Origin: an archaeon
GTDB taxonomy: Archaea; Thermoplasmatota; Thermoplasmata; Methanomassiliicoccales; Methanomethylophilaceae
Direction of reading: 5' to 3'
Length of the DNA stretch: 43,343 nucleotides
NCBI GenBank assembly: GCA_024399195.1
Contig: JAKSHW010000003.1
Coordinates: 1-43,343, forward strand
Made by a program: the position numbers and the translations under genes. Below are positions 22,970-31,489 of this stretch, piece after piece; positions within the stretch are counted from its first letter, which is position 1, and every line of letters begins with the position of its first letter. The notes under the pieces were generated by a model. It was given only the letters and a program-made list of their open reading frames with translations. It was not told where the DNA came from and made no database searches.

Positions 22970-24118
22970 ATGAAACAGGATACCAAACTGATCCACGGAT
23001 ACAATTCAGAGGATCCCCGCACAGGAGCGGTGAACGTCCCCATCTACCAGACATCGACCTTCCGTCAGCCCGAGCTCGGACACCATCTCGGATATGAGTA
23101 TTCCCGTACGGGAAATCCCACCAGAGAGGCCCTCGAGAACGCCATCGCGGCCTTGGAGAACGGAACCCACGGACTCGCTTTCGGTTCCGGAATGGCCGCT
23201 CTCACGACCGTACTAAGCCTTTATTCCTCGGGAGACCGCATCCTCATATCGAAGAACGTCTACGGAGGTACCTTCCGTGTGCTTGATAAGGTGTTCAAGA
23301 ACTTCGGAATCACCTACACCATCACCGACACCTCCGACCTTATAGCCTTCGAGAAAGAGATCACCCCCGATGTTAAAGCCGTACTGATCGAAAGTCCTGC
23401 CAACCCTCTGATGTATATCACTGATATCGCCGAGATCTCGAAGATATCGAAAAAACACGGCATCCACACGATCGTCGACAACACTTTCATGACCCCCTAT
23501 CTGCAGAGACCTCTCGACCTCGGAGCGGACATAGTGGTCCACAGTGCCACCAAATACCTCGGAGGCCACAGCGATGTCGTCGCCGGACTTGCGGTCGTGA
23601 AAGACGAAGAGCTAGCACAGCGCCTCTACTTCCTTCAGAACGCCACCGGAGGCGTATTGGGTCCCTTCGATTCTTTCCTAGTCCTCAGGGGCATCAAGAC
23701 CCTCGGTGTAAGGATGGACAGACATTCCTCCAACGCACAGAAGATCGCGGAATACCTTTCGAAGAACCCTGCCGTATCCAAGATATACTATCCCGGACTG
23801 GAGTCCGACCCCGGATACGAGATCAACAGGAAACAGGCATCCACCGGCGGAGGAATGATGTCCTTCGAGCTCACTCCGGACTACGACTACCGCAAGTTCG
23901 TCTCCTCCACGAAGATCATCGCATTGGCCGAGAGTCTCGGCGGCGTGGAGTCCCTCGTATGCCACCCTGCAAGCATGACCCACGCTTCAATCCCCAAGGA
24001 CATCCGTGAAAGGGAAGGTATCACCGATAACCTCATCAGGCTCTCCGTAGGAATCGAGGACGTAGAAGACCTGATCGAGGATATAGAGAACGCCTTAGAA
24101 GCATCCAAGGTCGCTTGA
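22970..24118 (+). CDS. mccB: Cystathionine gamma-lyase/synthase-type PLP enzyme (MccB/MetB-like)
   Basis: PLP-dependent Cys/Met-metabolism enzyme of 382 residues. The family features are YEYSRTGNPTREALE at the start, the phosphate-binding SGMAA loop, and the Schiff-base Lys195 in SATKYLGGHSD. ATG 22970 has AGGTGA 5 bases upstream; a GTG at 22961 is in frame but overlaps that site. It is followed within 3 bases by an MccA-like gene, which favours reverse transsulfuration: cystathionine to cysteine, 2-oxobutyrate and ammonia. O-acetylhomoserine sulfhydrylase or cystathionine gamma-synthase activity cannot be excluded by sequence reading alone. Confidence 0.87.
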   Translation: MKQDTKLIHGYNSEDPRTGAVNVPIYQTSTFRQPELGHHLGYEYSRTGNPTREALENAIAALENGTHGLAFGSGMAALTTVLSLYSSGDRILISKNVYGGTFRVLDKVFKNFGITYTITDTSDLIAFEKEITPDVKAVLIESPANPLMYITDIAEISKISKKHGIHTIVDNTFMTPYLQRPLDLGADIVVHSATKYLGGHSDVVAGLAVVKDEELAQRLYFLQNATGGVLGPFDSFLVLRGIKTLGVRMDRHSSNAQKIAEYLSKNPAVSKIYYPGLESDPGYEINRKQASTGGGMMSFELTPDYDYRKFVSSTKIIALAESLGGVESLVCHPASMTHASIPKDIREREGITDNLIRLSVGIEDVEDLIEDIENALEASKVA

Positions 24119-24120
24119 AC

Positions 24121-25032
24121 ATGAGGTATTTGGACAGGATCCAGGACGGTATAGGCAACACGCCTCTCCTGAAGATCAACAACATGGGCGTAGGTAACGG
24201 CAACAACCTCTTCGCAAAGATGGAGCTCTCCAACCCCGGAGGCTCCGTCAAGGACCGCGTGGGGATGTACATGATCGACGATGCAGAGAAGAAGGGCATA
24301 CTGAAACCCGGATACACGATCGTTGAGGCCACCGCGGGGAACACGGGCATAGGCATCGCCATGGCTGCGTTGAACAGGGGCTATAATCTCAAGTTCATTG
24401 TCCCTACGAAGTTCTCCCAAGAGAAAATGGCGTTGATGGCCGCCCTTGGTGCCGAGATAATAAACACTCCGCGCGAGGAGGGGATGCTCGGTGCCGAGAG
24501 GTACATGAAAAACCTCCTGGATTCCGACAGTACCTGCGTGAGCATGTCCCAGTTCCGCAACCCTTCGAACCCCAGGGCACATTACGAGACTACCGGGCCC
24601 GAGATATACCGTGACCTTGACGGAAAGATAGACTATTTCGTCGCCGGGGCGGGCTCGGGAGGTACCTTCTCGGGTATCGTGAAGTACCTTAAGGAAAGGA
24701 ATCCTAACATCAAAGGTGTGTTGGCCGATCCTATAGGATCCACCATCGGCGGAGGGGAACACAAGGACTACGACATAGAAGGTATCGGCAACGATTTCGT
24801 GGCAGACACCATGGACATGAGGCTTGTGGACAAGGTCATAAAGATATCCGACAAAGATGCCAAGGACACCGTCCGCAGACTCGCAAGTTCGGAAGGAGTG
24901 ATAGCCGGAACCTCCTCGGGAGCGGCCCTTTGGGCTTCCTTGAAACTGTCGGAAGAGGTCAAGGATGCCAACATCGTCACCATCTTCCCTGACAGGGGAG
25001 ACAGGTACTTCTCCAAAGGCATATGGGAGTGA
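24121..25032 (+). CDS. mccA: Cysteine synthase/cystathionine beta-synthase family (MccA-like)
   Basis: A 303-residue fold-type II PLP enzyme. The PLP Lys is in NPGGSVKDR. The substrate loop reads ATAGNTGIG, as in MccA and cystathionine beta-synthases, where typical CysK has TSGNTGIG. SQFRNPSNPRAHYETTGPE and GTSSGAALW are also typical. With MccB it can make cysteine from homocysteine and an activated serine, though use of sulfide is also possible. ATG 24121 lies 2 bases after the mccB stop. Such a route supplies cysteine to the downstream suf operon and the two tRNA-Cys genes in this window. Confidence 0.88.
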   Translation: MRYLDRIQDGIGNTPLLKINNMGVGNGNNLFAKMELSNPGGSVKDRVGMYMIDDAEKKGILKPGYTIVEATAGNTGIGIAMAALNRGYNLKFIVPTKFSQEKMALMAALGAEIINTPREEGMLGAERYMKNLLDSDSTCVSMSQFRNPSNPRAHYETTGPEIYRDLDGKIDYFVAGAGSGGTFSGIVKYLKERNPNIKGVLADPIGSTIGGGEHKDYDIEGIGNDFVADTMDMRLVDKVIKISDKDAKDTVRRLASSEGVIAGTSSGAALWASLKLSEEVKDANIVTIFPDRGDRYFSKGIWE

Positions 25033-25036
25033 AGAC

Positions 25037-26092
25037 GTGGTCCCCGTAAACACCGATATCCCCAAAGAAGAACTGTTGTTCAAAAAGGCCACCTTGGCAT
25101 TGGGTGGCGGGGTGAAACTCCCCTCGGGGTACACCCTCCCCGTCAGGATCTCCCATTCAACCGCAGGCCCCGGGGCCGGTAACGATTCCGTAGTTTTCGC
25201 ATTCCACGAATCCAAGGTGAAAAAGAGTGTCTCATACGATACGGGAGAGTTCGAACTCGTCGTCGGAACGAATGATCTGTCGCTCACCCACAACGGAGAA
25301 CCGTTCCTTGACGGAGTCACAATCGAACCTGTGGTCTACCATTGCCCCGGTCAGGCTTTCTTCACCATCGACAACAGATGTGGATTCGACTGTGCCTTCT
25401 GCGCCTCGCCTAGACTTCCCGATATTGATTTCAAGGACCAGCGTCCCGATGACATAGCGATGAAATGTCTAGACGAATACCTTGGGGGCAGGATCAGTGC
25501 CGTATCCTTCACCAGCGGGGTCTACGAAGGTGATGTGATACGCGAGGTCACACAGTTGAACAACTGTATCCGGGCAGTAAGGACCATGATACCATCCATA
25601 CCGATCGGTGTAGAACCTTATTTGGATTCGGAGAAGCAGGTGGTATCTTTGAAAGGTACCGGTGCGAACGAGATAAAGCTCAACCTGCAGGCGGCCACCC
25701 CCGAGATATTCAAGAAGGTATGTCCTGATCTTGACCGTGACACCATCCTGAAATGTCTCCGCGCCGCGGTGGAGGTGTTCGGCAAAGGTAACGTGACGTC
25801 AAATGTCATCTACGGAATGGGCGAGACAGAGGAAGAGCTCACATCATGCATAGAAGACCTTTGTGCCATGGGCGTGATTCCCGTGCTAAGGGCCTTGAGA
25901 TTCAACAAGTACAATCGTGAAAGGCTCAAGGAAGCGTTGGGTGAACTGATTCCGGTAACAGTTGACCACATGGTCAAGGTAGCAGGTATCCACATAAGGA
26001 TGTTGACGAAATACGGATTGGATGTATTCAGACCTCGTACCATGTGTCTGGAATGCGGTTGTTGTGACCTTGTTCCGTTCAAGGACCTTTAA
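25037..26092 (+). CDS. Radical SAM enzyme of unknown substrate
   Basis: A 351-residue protein whose [4Fe-4S]/SAM motif is C-x3-C-x2-C (NRCGFDCAFCASP) near residue 115. It is preceded by a ~100-residue N-terminal region and followed by a radical SAM barrel (IKLNLQAATPEIF, YGMGETEEEL). The C-terminus carries an extra cluster-like MCLECGCC, which may bind a second cluster. The start is GTG 25037 with GGGAGTGAAG just upstream; the stop of mccA is inside that site, so translation is coupled. Placement between cysteine synthesis and Fe-S assembly suggests a sulfur or cofactor role, but I cannot name the reaction. It ends with TAA and a T-rich stretch. Confidence 0.83.
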   Translation: MVPVNTDIPKEELLFKKATLALGGGVKLPSGYTLPVRISHSTAGPGAGNDSVVFAFHESKVKKSVSYDTGEFELVVGTNDLSLTHNGEPFLDGVTIEPVVYHCPGQAFFTIDNRCGFDCAFCASPRLPDIDFKDQRPDDIAMKCLDEYLGGRISAVSFTSGVYEGDVIREVTQLNNCIRAVRTMIPSIPIGVEPYLDSEKQVVSLKGTGANEIKLNLQAATPEIFKKVCPDLDRDTILKCLRAAVEVFGKGNVTSNVIYGMGETEEELTSCIEDLCAMGVIPVLRALRFNKYNRERLKEALGELIPVTVDHMVKVAGIHIRMLTKYGLDVFRPRTMCLECGCCDLVPFKDL

Positions 26093-26111
26093 AAATTTTT
26101 TGAAATAAGTT
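26093..26111 (+). terminator. T-run after the radical SAM gene
   Basis: AAAAATTTTTTG directly follows the stop codon. Oligo-T runs are typical archaeal termination signals, and the suf promoter begins just after. Confidence 0.5.
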
Positions 26112-26126
26112 GTTAAATAAGAAATC

Positions 26127-26157
26127 GCTATAATTCCTATTATTTAAGTAGGGATTA
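26127..26157 (+). promoter_or_regulatory. suf promoter with 27-bp near-perfect dyad
   Basis: CTATAATT (26128-26135) is the TATA-like box. It overlaps an inverted repeat, TAATTCCTA (26131-26139) and TAGGGATTA (26149-26157), separated by 9 bases. About 11 of the 13 positions pair around centre 26144. The TCCTA-N9-TAGG core is shared with the corrinoid gene promoter at 20739-20757. A repressor bound here would block TBP. The Rrf2/IscR-like protein encoded at 30779-31210 is the obvious candidate. Confidence 0.65.
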
Positions 26158-26158
26158 C

Positions 26159-26192
26159 CCGACGGTACCTACCTGTAAGACGGTACCGTCGG
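26159..26192 (+). promoter_or_regulatory. Stem-loop at the 5' end of the suf mRNA
   Basis: CCGACGGTACC (26159-26169) pairs perfectly with GGTACCGTCGG (26182-26192) around a 12-base loop. The right arm also contains the perfect palindrome GACGGTACCGTC (26179-26190). The predicted transcript start is near 26157, so the mRNA would begin with this hairpin, about 25 bases before the ribosome site. It may stabilise the message or be a second DNA site. Confidence 0.55.
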
Positions 26193-26217
26193 CATAATTC
26201 ACGAAGGAGAACATATC

Positions 26218-27042
26218 ATGAAAGAACTGGTCATCAAAGACCTCTCGGTGTCTGCAAACGGGGTCCCCATCCTCAACAATCTGAACCTTACTATACGCAA
26301 AGGCGAATGTATAGCACTTCTCGGCCCCAACGGTCACGGAAAATCCACTTTCCTGAACGTTCTCATGGGTTCCCCCCAATATGAGATCACGAACGGAACC
26401 ATCGCCCTTGATGGCGAGGACCTGTTGAGCCTATCCGTTGACGAAAGGGCTAGGAAAGGTCTGTTCATGGCGTTCCAGTCCCCTCCCGAGGTCCCTGGTG
26501 TCATCGCATCCGAGTTCTACCGTGCAGGGGTCAACGCACGCAGAGGTTCTCCTGTCGGAGCATATGCGTTCCGCAAGGAACTCAACGAGGCCTGTGAAAA
26601 GACCGGTCTCAATCCCGATCTCCTTTCCAGGAACCTCAACGCAGGTTTCTCCGGTGGAGAGAGGAAACGCAACGAGGTCCTTCAGATGTTGATACTGAAC
26701 CCCGAAATGGCATTCCTCGACGAGATCGATTCGGGACTCGATGTGGATGCACTCTCCCTTGTGGCGGAATCGGTGAAAAGCCTCCGTGAAAAGGGAACCA
26801 CTTTCATTGTAATCTCCCATTACGACCGTCTCTACAAGCTCATTCGTCCCGAAAAGACCGTTGTCATCGTCAACGGCACCGTAGCAGTCGAAGGCGACGG
26901 AGAACTGGCTGAGAGGATATCCTCCAAGGGATACGGGTTCCTGGAGAAGGAATACGGTATCAGCCTCAAGAAGATCACAAGGGTACCAGACATGCCCGGT
27001 TGCTCCACGGGAGCCATGAACGTAGAGATCAGGGGTGCTTGA
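26218..27042 (+). CDS. sufC: Fe-S assembly ATPase SufC
   Basis: ATPase of the SufBCD scaffold that builds Fe-S clusters. The 274-residue protein has Walker A GPNGHGKST (about 40-48), signature FSGGERKRNE, Walker B MAFLDEIDSGLD and switch His in VISHYDR. The SGGERKR and FLDEIDSGLD forms are specific to SufC. It is about 25 residues longer at the C-terminus than most SufC (KKITRVPDMPGCSTGA). AAGGAGA precedes ATG 26218. First gene of sufC-sufD-sufS-sufU-sufB, with the dyad operator and leader hairpin upstream. Confidence 0.95.
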   Translation: MKELVIKDLSVSANGVPILNNLNLTIRKGECIALLGPNGHGKSTFLNVLMGSPQYEITNGTIALDGEDLLSLSVDERARKGLFMAFQSPPEVPGVIASEFYRAGVNARRGSPVGAYAFRKELNEACEKTGLNPDLLSRNLNAGFSGGERKRNEVLQMLILNPEMAFLDEIDSGLDVDALSLVAESVKSLREKGTTFIVISHYDRLYKLIRPEKTVVIVNGTVAVEGDGELAERISSKGYGFLEKEYGISLKKITRVPDMPGCSTGAMNVEIRGA

Positions 27043-27709
27043 GACGATCGTCCGTAACCTGGATCTCCTCAAGGGAGGGGAGATCACGGAAAACACAAAG
27101 ATCGATGTCCTTCTCCCGGACACTGTCGATGGAACCCATGTAATCGACTACACGGTGTCCGACTGTTCGGAACTGGACCTCACCCTGTTCGACCTTGCCG
27201 ACGGGGACGTTGACCTCTCCCTCAGGGTCCATATGAAGAAAGGTGCCAGCTGCAGAGTGAACATAGCGTCCATTTGCCGTGACGGAAAGAAGAAGATCTT
27301 CTCCGTGGACACGATTCACGTGGAAGGCAACACTTTCTCCCGTACAAAGATGGCAGGCATTAACGCTGGAGAAGGTACTCTTAGGTTCATCGGAACCTCC
27401 GATGTACGCAACGGTGCACATGGAAGCGATACCCGTCAGGACGGAAGGATCACCAACCTTTCCCCTGGTTCACGTAGCGAGGTATCCCCCGTTCTTCTGA
27501 TCAAAGATGACGAAGTGGATGCCAGCCACGGTGCCGCCGTAGGTGCATACGACCCCAATGCCATGTACTATCTCATGAGCAGAGGACTTACCGAGGCCGA
27601 GAGCAGGAGACTGATCACCATAGGGAGCCTTATCCCCGTTGCGGATGCGTTTTACGACGATGGCATCAGGAAAGAGGCCATGGATGCTTTGGAGGCTGTC
27701 ATCCTATGA
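27035..27709 (+). CDS. sufD: Short SufD/SufB-like scaffold protein
   Basis: A 224-residue protein matching the C-terminal beta-helix part of SufD/SufB. Marks are DASHGAAVGAYDPNAMYYL, with the SufD-type His, and SRGLTEAESRRLI, close to the SufB ending in the same operon ([16 protein letters not shown]). It lacks the N-terminal half found in ~400-residue bacterial SufD, as is common for archaeal forms. It starts with GTG at 27035, overlapping sufC by 8 bases, after AGATCAGG. It should pair with SufB and SufC as the cluster scaffold. Confidence 0.87.
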   Translation: MLETIVRNLDLLKGGEITENTKIDVLLPDTVDGTHVIDYTVSDCSELDLTLFDLADGDVDLSLRVHMKKGASCRVNIASICRDGKKKIFSVDTIHVEGNTFSRTKMAGINAGEGTLRFIGTSDVRNGAHGSDTRQDGRITNLSPGSRSEVSPVLLIKDDEVDASHGAAVGAYDPNAMYYLMSRGLTEAESRRLITIGSLIPVADAFYDDGIRKEAMDALEAVIL

Positions 27710-28932
27710 TCGATCCTGTCCTTATCCGCAGGGATTTCCCCATGTACGACAACAACGGTATGTACAAGGACAGAAAACTCGTCTATCTAGACAACTGTGC
27801 GACCACGTTCAAACCCCGTCAGGTCATCGACGAGGCCGACAGATACAACCGTTGTATTACCGCCAACACCAAACGCGGTGACTACATTCTCGCCCATGAT
27901 GCGGACGTCGCATACGATGAAAGCAGAGCAACTGTGGCGAAGTTCATCAACGCAGCCCCCGAGGAAGTATGCTTCACCTGTGGTGACACCATGGGGCTCA
28001 ACCAGGTCGCCTTCGGACTCGCACATCTTCTCCACAAGGGTGACGAGATCGTAATATCGTATCACGAACACGCCTCCGTGGTTCTGCCTTGGTTCAAGGT
28101 CGCGGAACACACCGGGGCCGTCATAAAGTACGTACCTTTGGACGAAGAGGGCAGGATAACCGCAGATGCACTGAGGTCTGTCGTCAACTCCAACACCAAG
28201 GTCGTATGTCTTGCCAGCACCACCAATGTCTTGGGATATTCTTTAGACGTCAAGGAAATGGCGAAGATCGCACATTCCGTCGGTGCATTGTACATCGACG
28301 ACGGTGCCCAGTCCGTACCCCATAAAAAGACCGATGTGAAAGACACCGATGTGGACTTCCTCTGTTTCTCAGGACACAAGATGTTAGGTCCCACCGGAAC
28401 AGGTGTCATGTACGGCAAGAAGAAACTCCTCCTTGAGCTCACCCCTCTGATGTGGGGCGGGGAGATGAACGCACGTTTCAGTCCCGACGGAAACATCATC
28501 CTTGACGATCCTCCTTCCAGGTTCGAGGCGGGAACACAGAACGTCTCCGGGGCCATGGGTCTTGCAGAGGCATGCAGGTACATCGAAAACATCGGTTTCC
28601 ATGATATACACGTACACGAGGAGAACCTCAGGAAGGCAGCCGTCGACGGTCTCTCCGAGATAAAGGAAATGAAGATCTACAACCCCAATGCGGATGCAGG
28701 TCTCGTAACCTTCAACCATGAGACCGTGTTCGCACAGGACACCGCCACATGGTTAGGAAGCAAGGGCATCTTCGTACGTTCCGGAACCCATTGTGCAAAA
28801 CTCCTACCTGAAAAGATCGGTGCCCCCGCGACCGTCAGGGCATCGTTCTACATCTACAACGATATGGAGGACATAGAATCCTTCGTCGAGGTCGCAAAAC
28901 ACACGGAGGAATATCTCGATGTCTTTTTCTGA
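27706..28932 (+). CDS. sufS: Cysteine desulfurase SufS
   Basis: PLP-dependent enzyme that takes sulfur from cysteine as a persulfide for Fe-S assembly. It has 408 residues, the normal SufS length. The marks are YLDNCATTFKP near the N-terminus, the PLP Lys225 in FSGHKMLGPTG, and the persulfide Cys363 in RSGTHCAKLL, which has the SufS-type active-site loop. It overlaps sufD by 4 bases (ATGA) and sufU by 14 bases, so the operon is translationally coupled. Its sulfur source is presumably made by the upstream MccA/MccB pair. Confidence 0.95.
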   Translation: MIDPVLIRRDFPMYDNNGMYKDRKLVYLDNCATTFKPRQVIDEADRYNRCITANTKRGDYILAHDADVAYDESRATVAKFINAAPEEVCFTCGDTMGLNQVAFGLAHLLHKGDEIVISYHEHASVVLPWFKVAEHTGAVIKYVPLDEEGRITADALRSVVNSNTKVVCLASTTNVLGYSLDVKEMAKIAHSVGALYIDDGAQSVPHKKTDVKDTDVDFLCFSGHKMLGPTGTGVMYGKKKLLLELTPLMWGGEMNARFSPDGNIILDDPPSRFEAGTQNVSGAMGLAEACRYIENIGFHDIHVHEENLRKAAVDGLSEIKEMKIYNPNADAGLVTFNHETVFAQDTATWLGSKGIFVRSGTHCAKLLPEKIGAPATVRASFYIYNDMEDIESFVEVAKHTEEYLDVFF

Positions 28933-29356
28933 CGATCCCCAGTTCATGCGCGAGGTGATGACCGACCACATCCACTATCCCCGTAACAAGAGGATCGAAG
29001 GCGAAGGATACGTATCGGTCCATATGGCGAGCTCAAGCTGTATCGACGATGTCCATGTGCAGCTGAAGCTCAAGGACGATGTCATCGAAGACCTCTGTTG
29101 GCATGGGACCGGATGTTCCATCTCCTGTGCATCCTGCTCCATCATGACCGAGCTCCTCAAGGGAAAGACCAGGTCCGAGGCATTGAAGCTCGCAGACACT
29201 TTCGACTGCCTGATGAGGATGGAGCCCTGTGACGAGGATTCCCTCGAGGAAGCGGACTGCTTCGCCAACGTCCCCAGAGAACCTGCGAGGATAAACTGTG
29301 CCAAGATCGGATGGAAAGGACTCCGCAAGGCATTGGGACAGGAGGTGAACGAATGA
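28919..29356 (+). CDS. sufU: SufU/IscU-like sulfur transfer protein
   Basis: A 145-residue protein. The metal and sulfur ligands of the family are all visible: Cys41 and Asp43 (SSCIDD, replacing the common NPxCGD), Cys66 in [21 protein letters not shown], and Cys127 in [12 protein letters not shown]. Extra cysteines at 60, 70 and 73 are unusual. SufU accepts persulfide sulfur from SufS by zinc-ligand exchange and passes it to SufBCD. It overlaps sufS by 14 bases and sufB by 4. Confidence 0.92.
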   Translation: MSFSDDPQFMREVMTDHIHYPRNKRIEGEGYVSVHMASSSCIDDVHVQLKLKDDVIEDLCWHGTGCSISCASCSIMTELLKGKTRSEALKLADTFDCLMRMEPCDEDSLEEADCFANVPREPARINCAKIGWKGLRKALGQEVNE

Positions 29357-30759
29357 ACAACGAAGAACCTATGTTCGACAACGATGAACGTTCCCGTTAC
29401 GAGTTCCGTGACGAGGACAAATCCCTGTTCAAGACCCGCAAGGGATTGGATGAGGAAGTTGTACGTGAGATCTCCCGTGTAAAAGGAGAACCCGAATGGA
29501 TGTTGGAATTCAGATTGGAGGCTCTCAAAGCTTTCTTCGAACACCACCAGCCCCGTTTCGGTCCTTCGTTGGATGATATCGATTTCCAGGCGTTCACCTA
29601 CTACACCAAGGTATCGGAGGGTGTCTCCAAATCCTGGGAAGATGTTCCCGACGATGTCAAGAACACGTTCGAGAAGCTCGGTATCCCTGAGGCCGAAAGG
29701 AAATACCTTGCGGGTGTGTCCGCACACTACGAATCCGAGGCAGTATACGGCAATATGCTTAAGGAGGTAGAGGACAACGGTGTCATCTTCACAGATACGG
29801 ATACCGGCCTCAGGGAATATCCCGAACTGTTCAAGAAGTACTTCGGTACCCTCGTACCGATAAGGGATAACAAATACTCGGCTCTGAACGGTGCCGTATG
29901 GTCCGGAGGAAGTTTCATCTATATCCCCAAGGGTGTGAAACTGGAAATGCCCCTACAGGCTTATTTCCGTATCAACAACAAGAACAGCGGTCAGTTCGAA
30001 CGTTCCCTCATCATCGTGGACGACGATGCGGAACTGAACTATGTGGAAGGCTGTACTGCCCCTATGTATTCTGAGGATTCCCTCCATTCGGGTGTCATCG
30101 AGATATTCGTCGGAAAGAGGGCAAGAATGAGATACACCACCATCCAGAACTGGTCCAATTCGGTTTTGAACCTGGTTACACAGAGGGCAGTGGTGGACGA
30201 TGACGGCCTTATGGAATGGGTGGATGGAAACGTCGGTTCGAAGACCTGCATGAAATACCCCTGTTGTGTCCTCCGTGGGGAGAGATCCCATGGATCGGTG
30301 AACTCTGTGGCCGTGGCAGGCCCTGGTCAGTATCAGGACACCGGTGCGAAGATGATCCATATAGGTAGGGGATCAACCTCCAATATCATTTCGAAATCGA
30401 TCTCCCATGGTGGAGGAACATCCAATTTCAGAGGAAAGATCTACATATCCCCACAGGCGGAAGGTTCACGTGCAAAGGAACAGTGCGATACGCTGATCCT
30501 CGATGGAAGATCGTTCAGCGATACCGTGCCGTGCAACAAGGTCGACAACTCCACGTCGTATCTCGAACACGAGGCATCTGTCAGCAGGATATCGGAAGAC
30601 CAGCTGTTCTACCTGATGAGCAGGGGAATTGCACGTGACGTTGCGACTCAGATGATCCTGATGGGATTCCTACAGCCGTTCAGTGACGAACTACCCATGG
30701 AATATGCGGTAGAACTCAACAGATTGATCCACTTGGACATAGAATCTAAGAAACCCTGA
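29353..30759 (+). CDS. sufB: Fe-S scaffold protein SufB
   Basis: A 468-residue core scaffold on which the nascent Fe-S cluster forms with SufD and SufC. Typical segments are [50 protein letters not shown] and [16 protein letters not shown]. The conserved C-terminal Cys is in [10 protein letters not shown] and the acidic partner near [14 protein letters not shown] 29353 has a strong GGAGGTGA at 29341-29348, the best ribosome site of the operon, which suggests extra SufB synthesis. Last gene of the operon. Confidence 0.95.
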   Translation: MNNEEPMFDNDERSRYEFRDEDKSLFKTRKGLDEEVVREISRVKGEPEWMLEFRLEALKAFFEHHQPRFGPSLDDIDFQAFTYYTKVSEGVSKSWEDVPDDVKNTFEKLGIPEAERKYLAGVSAHYESEAVYGNMLKEVEDNGVIFTDTDTGLREYPELFKKYFGTLVPIRDNKYSALNGAVWSGGSFIYIPKGVKLEMPLQAYFRINNKNSGQFERSLIIVDDDAELNYVEGCTAPMYSEDSLHSGVIEIFVGKRARMRYTTIQNWSNSVLNLVTQRAVVDDDGLMEWVDGNVGSKTCMKYPCCVLRGERSHGSVNSVAVAGPGQYQDTGAKMIHIGRGSTSNIISKSISHGGGTSNFRGKIYISPQAEGSRAKEQCDTLILDGRSFSDTVPCNKVDNSTSYLEHEASVSRISEDQLFYLMSRGIARDVATQMILMGFLQPFSDELPMEYAVELNRLIHLDIESKKP

Positions 30760-30778
30760 TCCGGCCTTAGGGTCGGAT
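30757..30778. terminator. Hairpin between sufB and the convergent regulator
   Basis: ATCCG (30759-30763) pairs with CGGAT (30774-30778) at the end of the suf operon, with the next gene converging from the other side. Confidence 0.45.
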
Positions 30779-31210
30779 TCACTCTTCTATCGTGATAATG
30801 GGATCGAACTTCCTGTCTAGAATATCCTGAAGCGTGTAGCTCTTCAGGAAATCATCTATGACAGAGTTCATCCTCTTCCAAAAAGGAGCCGTGAGGCAAT
30901 CGGAAATATTGTCGCACGAAAACTCACAATCGACACATGGTACGAGGTTCATCTCTCCTTCGGTGACCCCTATTATCTCGGCTATGGTGTACTCTCTAGG
31001 GCTCTTCACTAGAAGATATCCCCCTTGTGCACCCCTGACACTTTTTATAAGTCCCGCTTTGTTGAGAAGCGACCCTATCTGTTCCATGTACTTGATTGAG
31101 ATTCCCTGCCGTGAGGAGATGTCCTTGAAACTCACAGGTTTCGTATTGGAATTGATGGCTATGTCCAACATTATCCTGAGAGCATATCTTCCACGGGTGG
31201 AAACCTTCAT
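30779..31210 (-). CDS. Rrf2/IscR-like transcriptional regulator
   Basis: A 143-residue Rrf2-family winged-helix protein. It begins MKVSTRGRYALRIMLDIA, with the family recognition helix in SSRQGISIKYMEQI and the wing VRGAQGGYLL. Cysteines 92, 95, 99 and 105 (PCVDCEFSCDNISDC) sit where E. coli IscR has its cluster ligands at 92, 98 and 104, so it should sense Fe-S, iron or redox state. It converges on the suf operon, which has a palindromic site over its promoter, making it the likely suf regulator. TATA-like CTTAATATCC lies on the minus strand at about 31231-31240, so the mRNA is nearly leaderless. Confidence 0.92.
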   Translation of the reverse strand: MKVSTRGRYALRIMLDIAINSNTKPVSFKDISSRQGISIKYMEQIGSLLNKAGLIKSVRGAQGGYLLVKSPREYTIAEIIGVTEGEMNLVPCVDCEFSCDNISDCLTAPFWKRMNSVIDDFLKSYTLQDILDRKFDPIITIEE

Positions 31211-31431
31211 GACAGGTCATCGGTTTTCGGATATTAAGTAATTCCAGAACTTTGTCATGTATTCCCCGGAATTGTACGTATTACCTTTTCATTATTCCCT
31301 AACTCTGATCGAATACGGCATACGTCGAAGATAGTGCATCCTGTCCCATCATAGGGAATAATCGCGTATTCCCCATTGTTAAATGGATATCCTAATTAGT
31401 TTACAATTGTGGAACTGGCTATTTCACTTTC

Positions 31432-31448
31432 GGTCACTTTCGGTGACC
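31432..31448. promoter_or_regulatory. Inverted repeat upstream of the candidate RNA promoter
   Basis: GGTCAC (31432-31437) and GTGACC (31443-31448) flank TTTCG, inside a 10-bp tandem repeat (CACTTTCGGT twice, 31425-31444). It lies about 15 bases before the TATA-like box at 31462 and could be a regulator site. Confidence 0.35.
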
Positions 31449-31461
31449 TCCCCTGCTTTGA

Positions 31462-31469
31462 TTTAAATA
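31462..31469 (+). promoter_or_regulatory. TATA box of the candidate RNA gene
   Basis: TTTAAATA stands out in front of a GC-rich, ORF-free stretch. The expected transcript start is about 31488-31492. Confidence 0.5.
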
Positions 31470-31489
31470 CCCTTGCTGTGTAACGAGAA

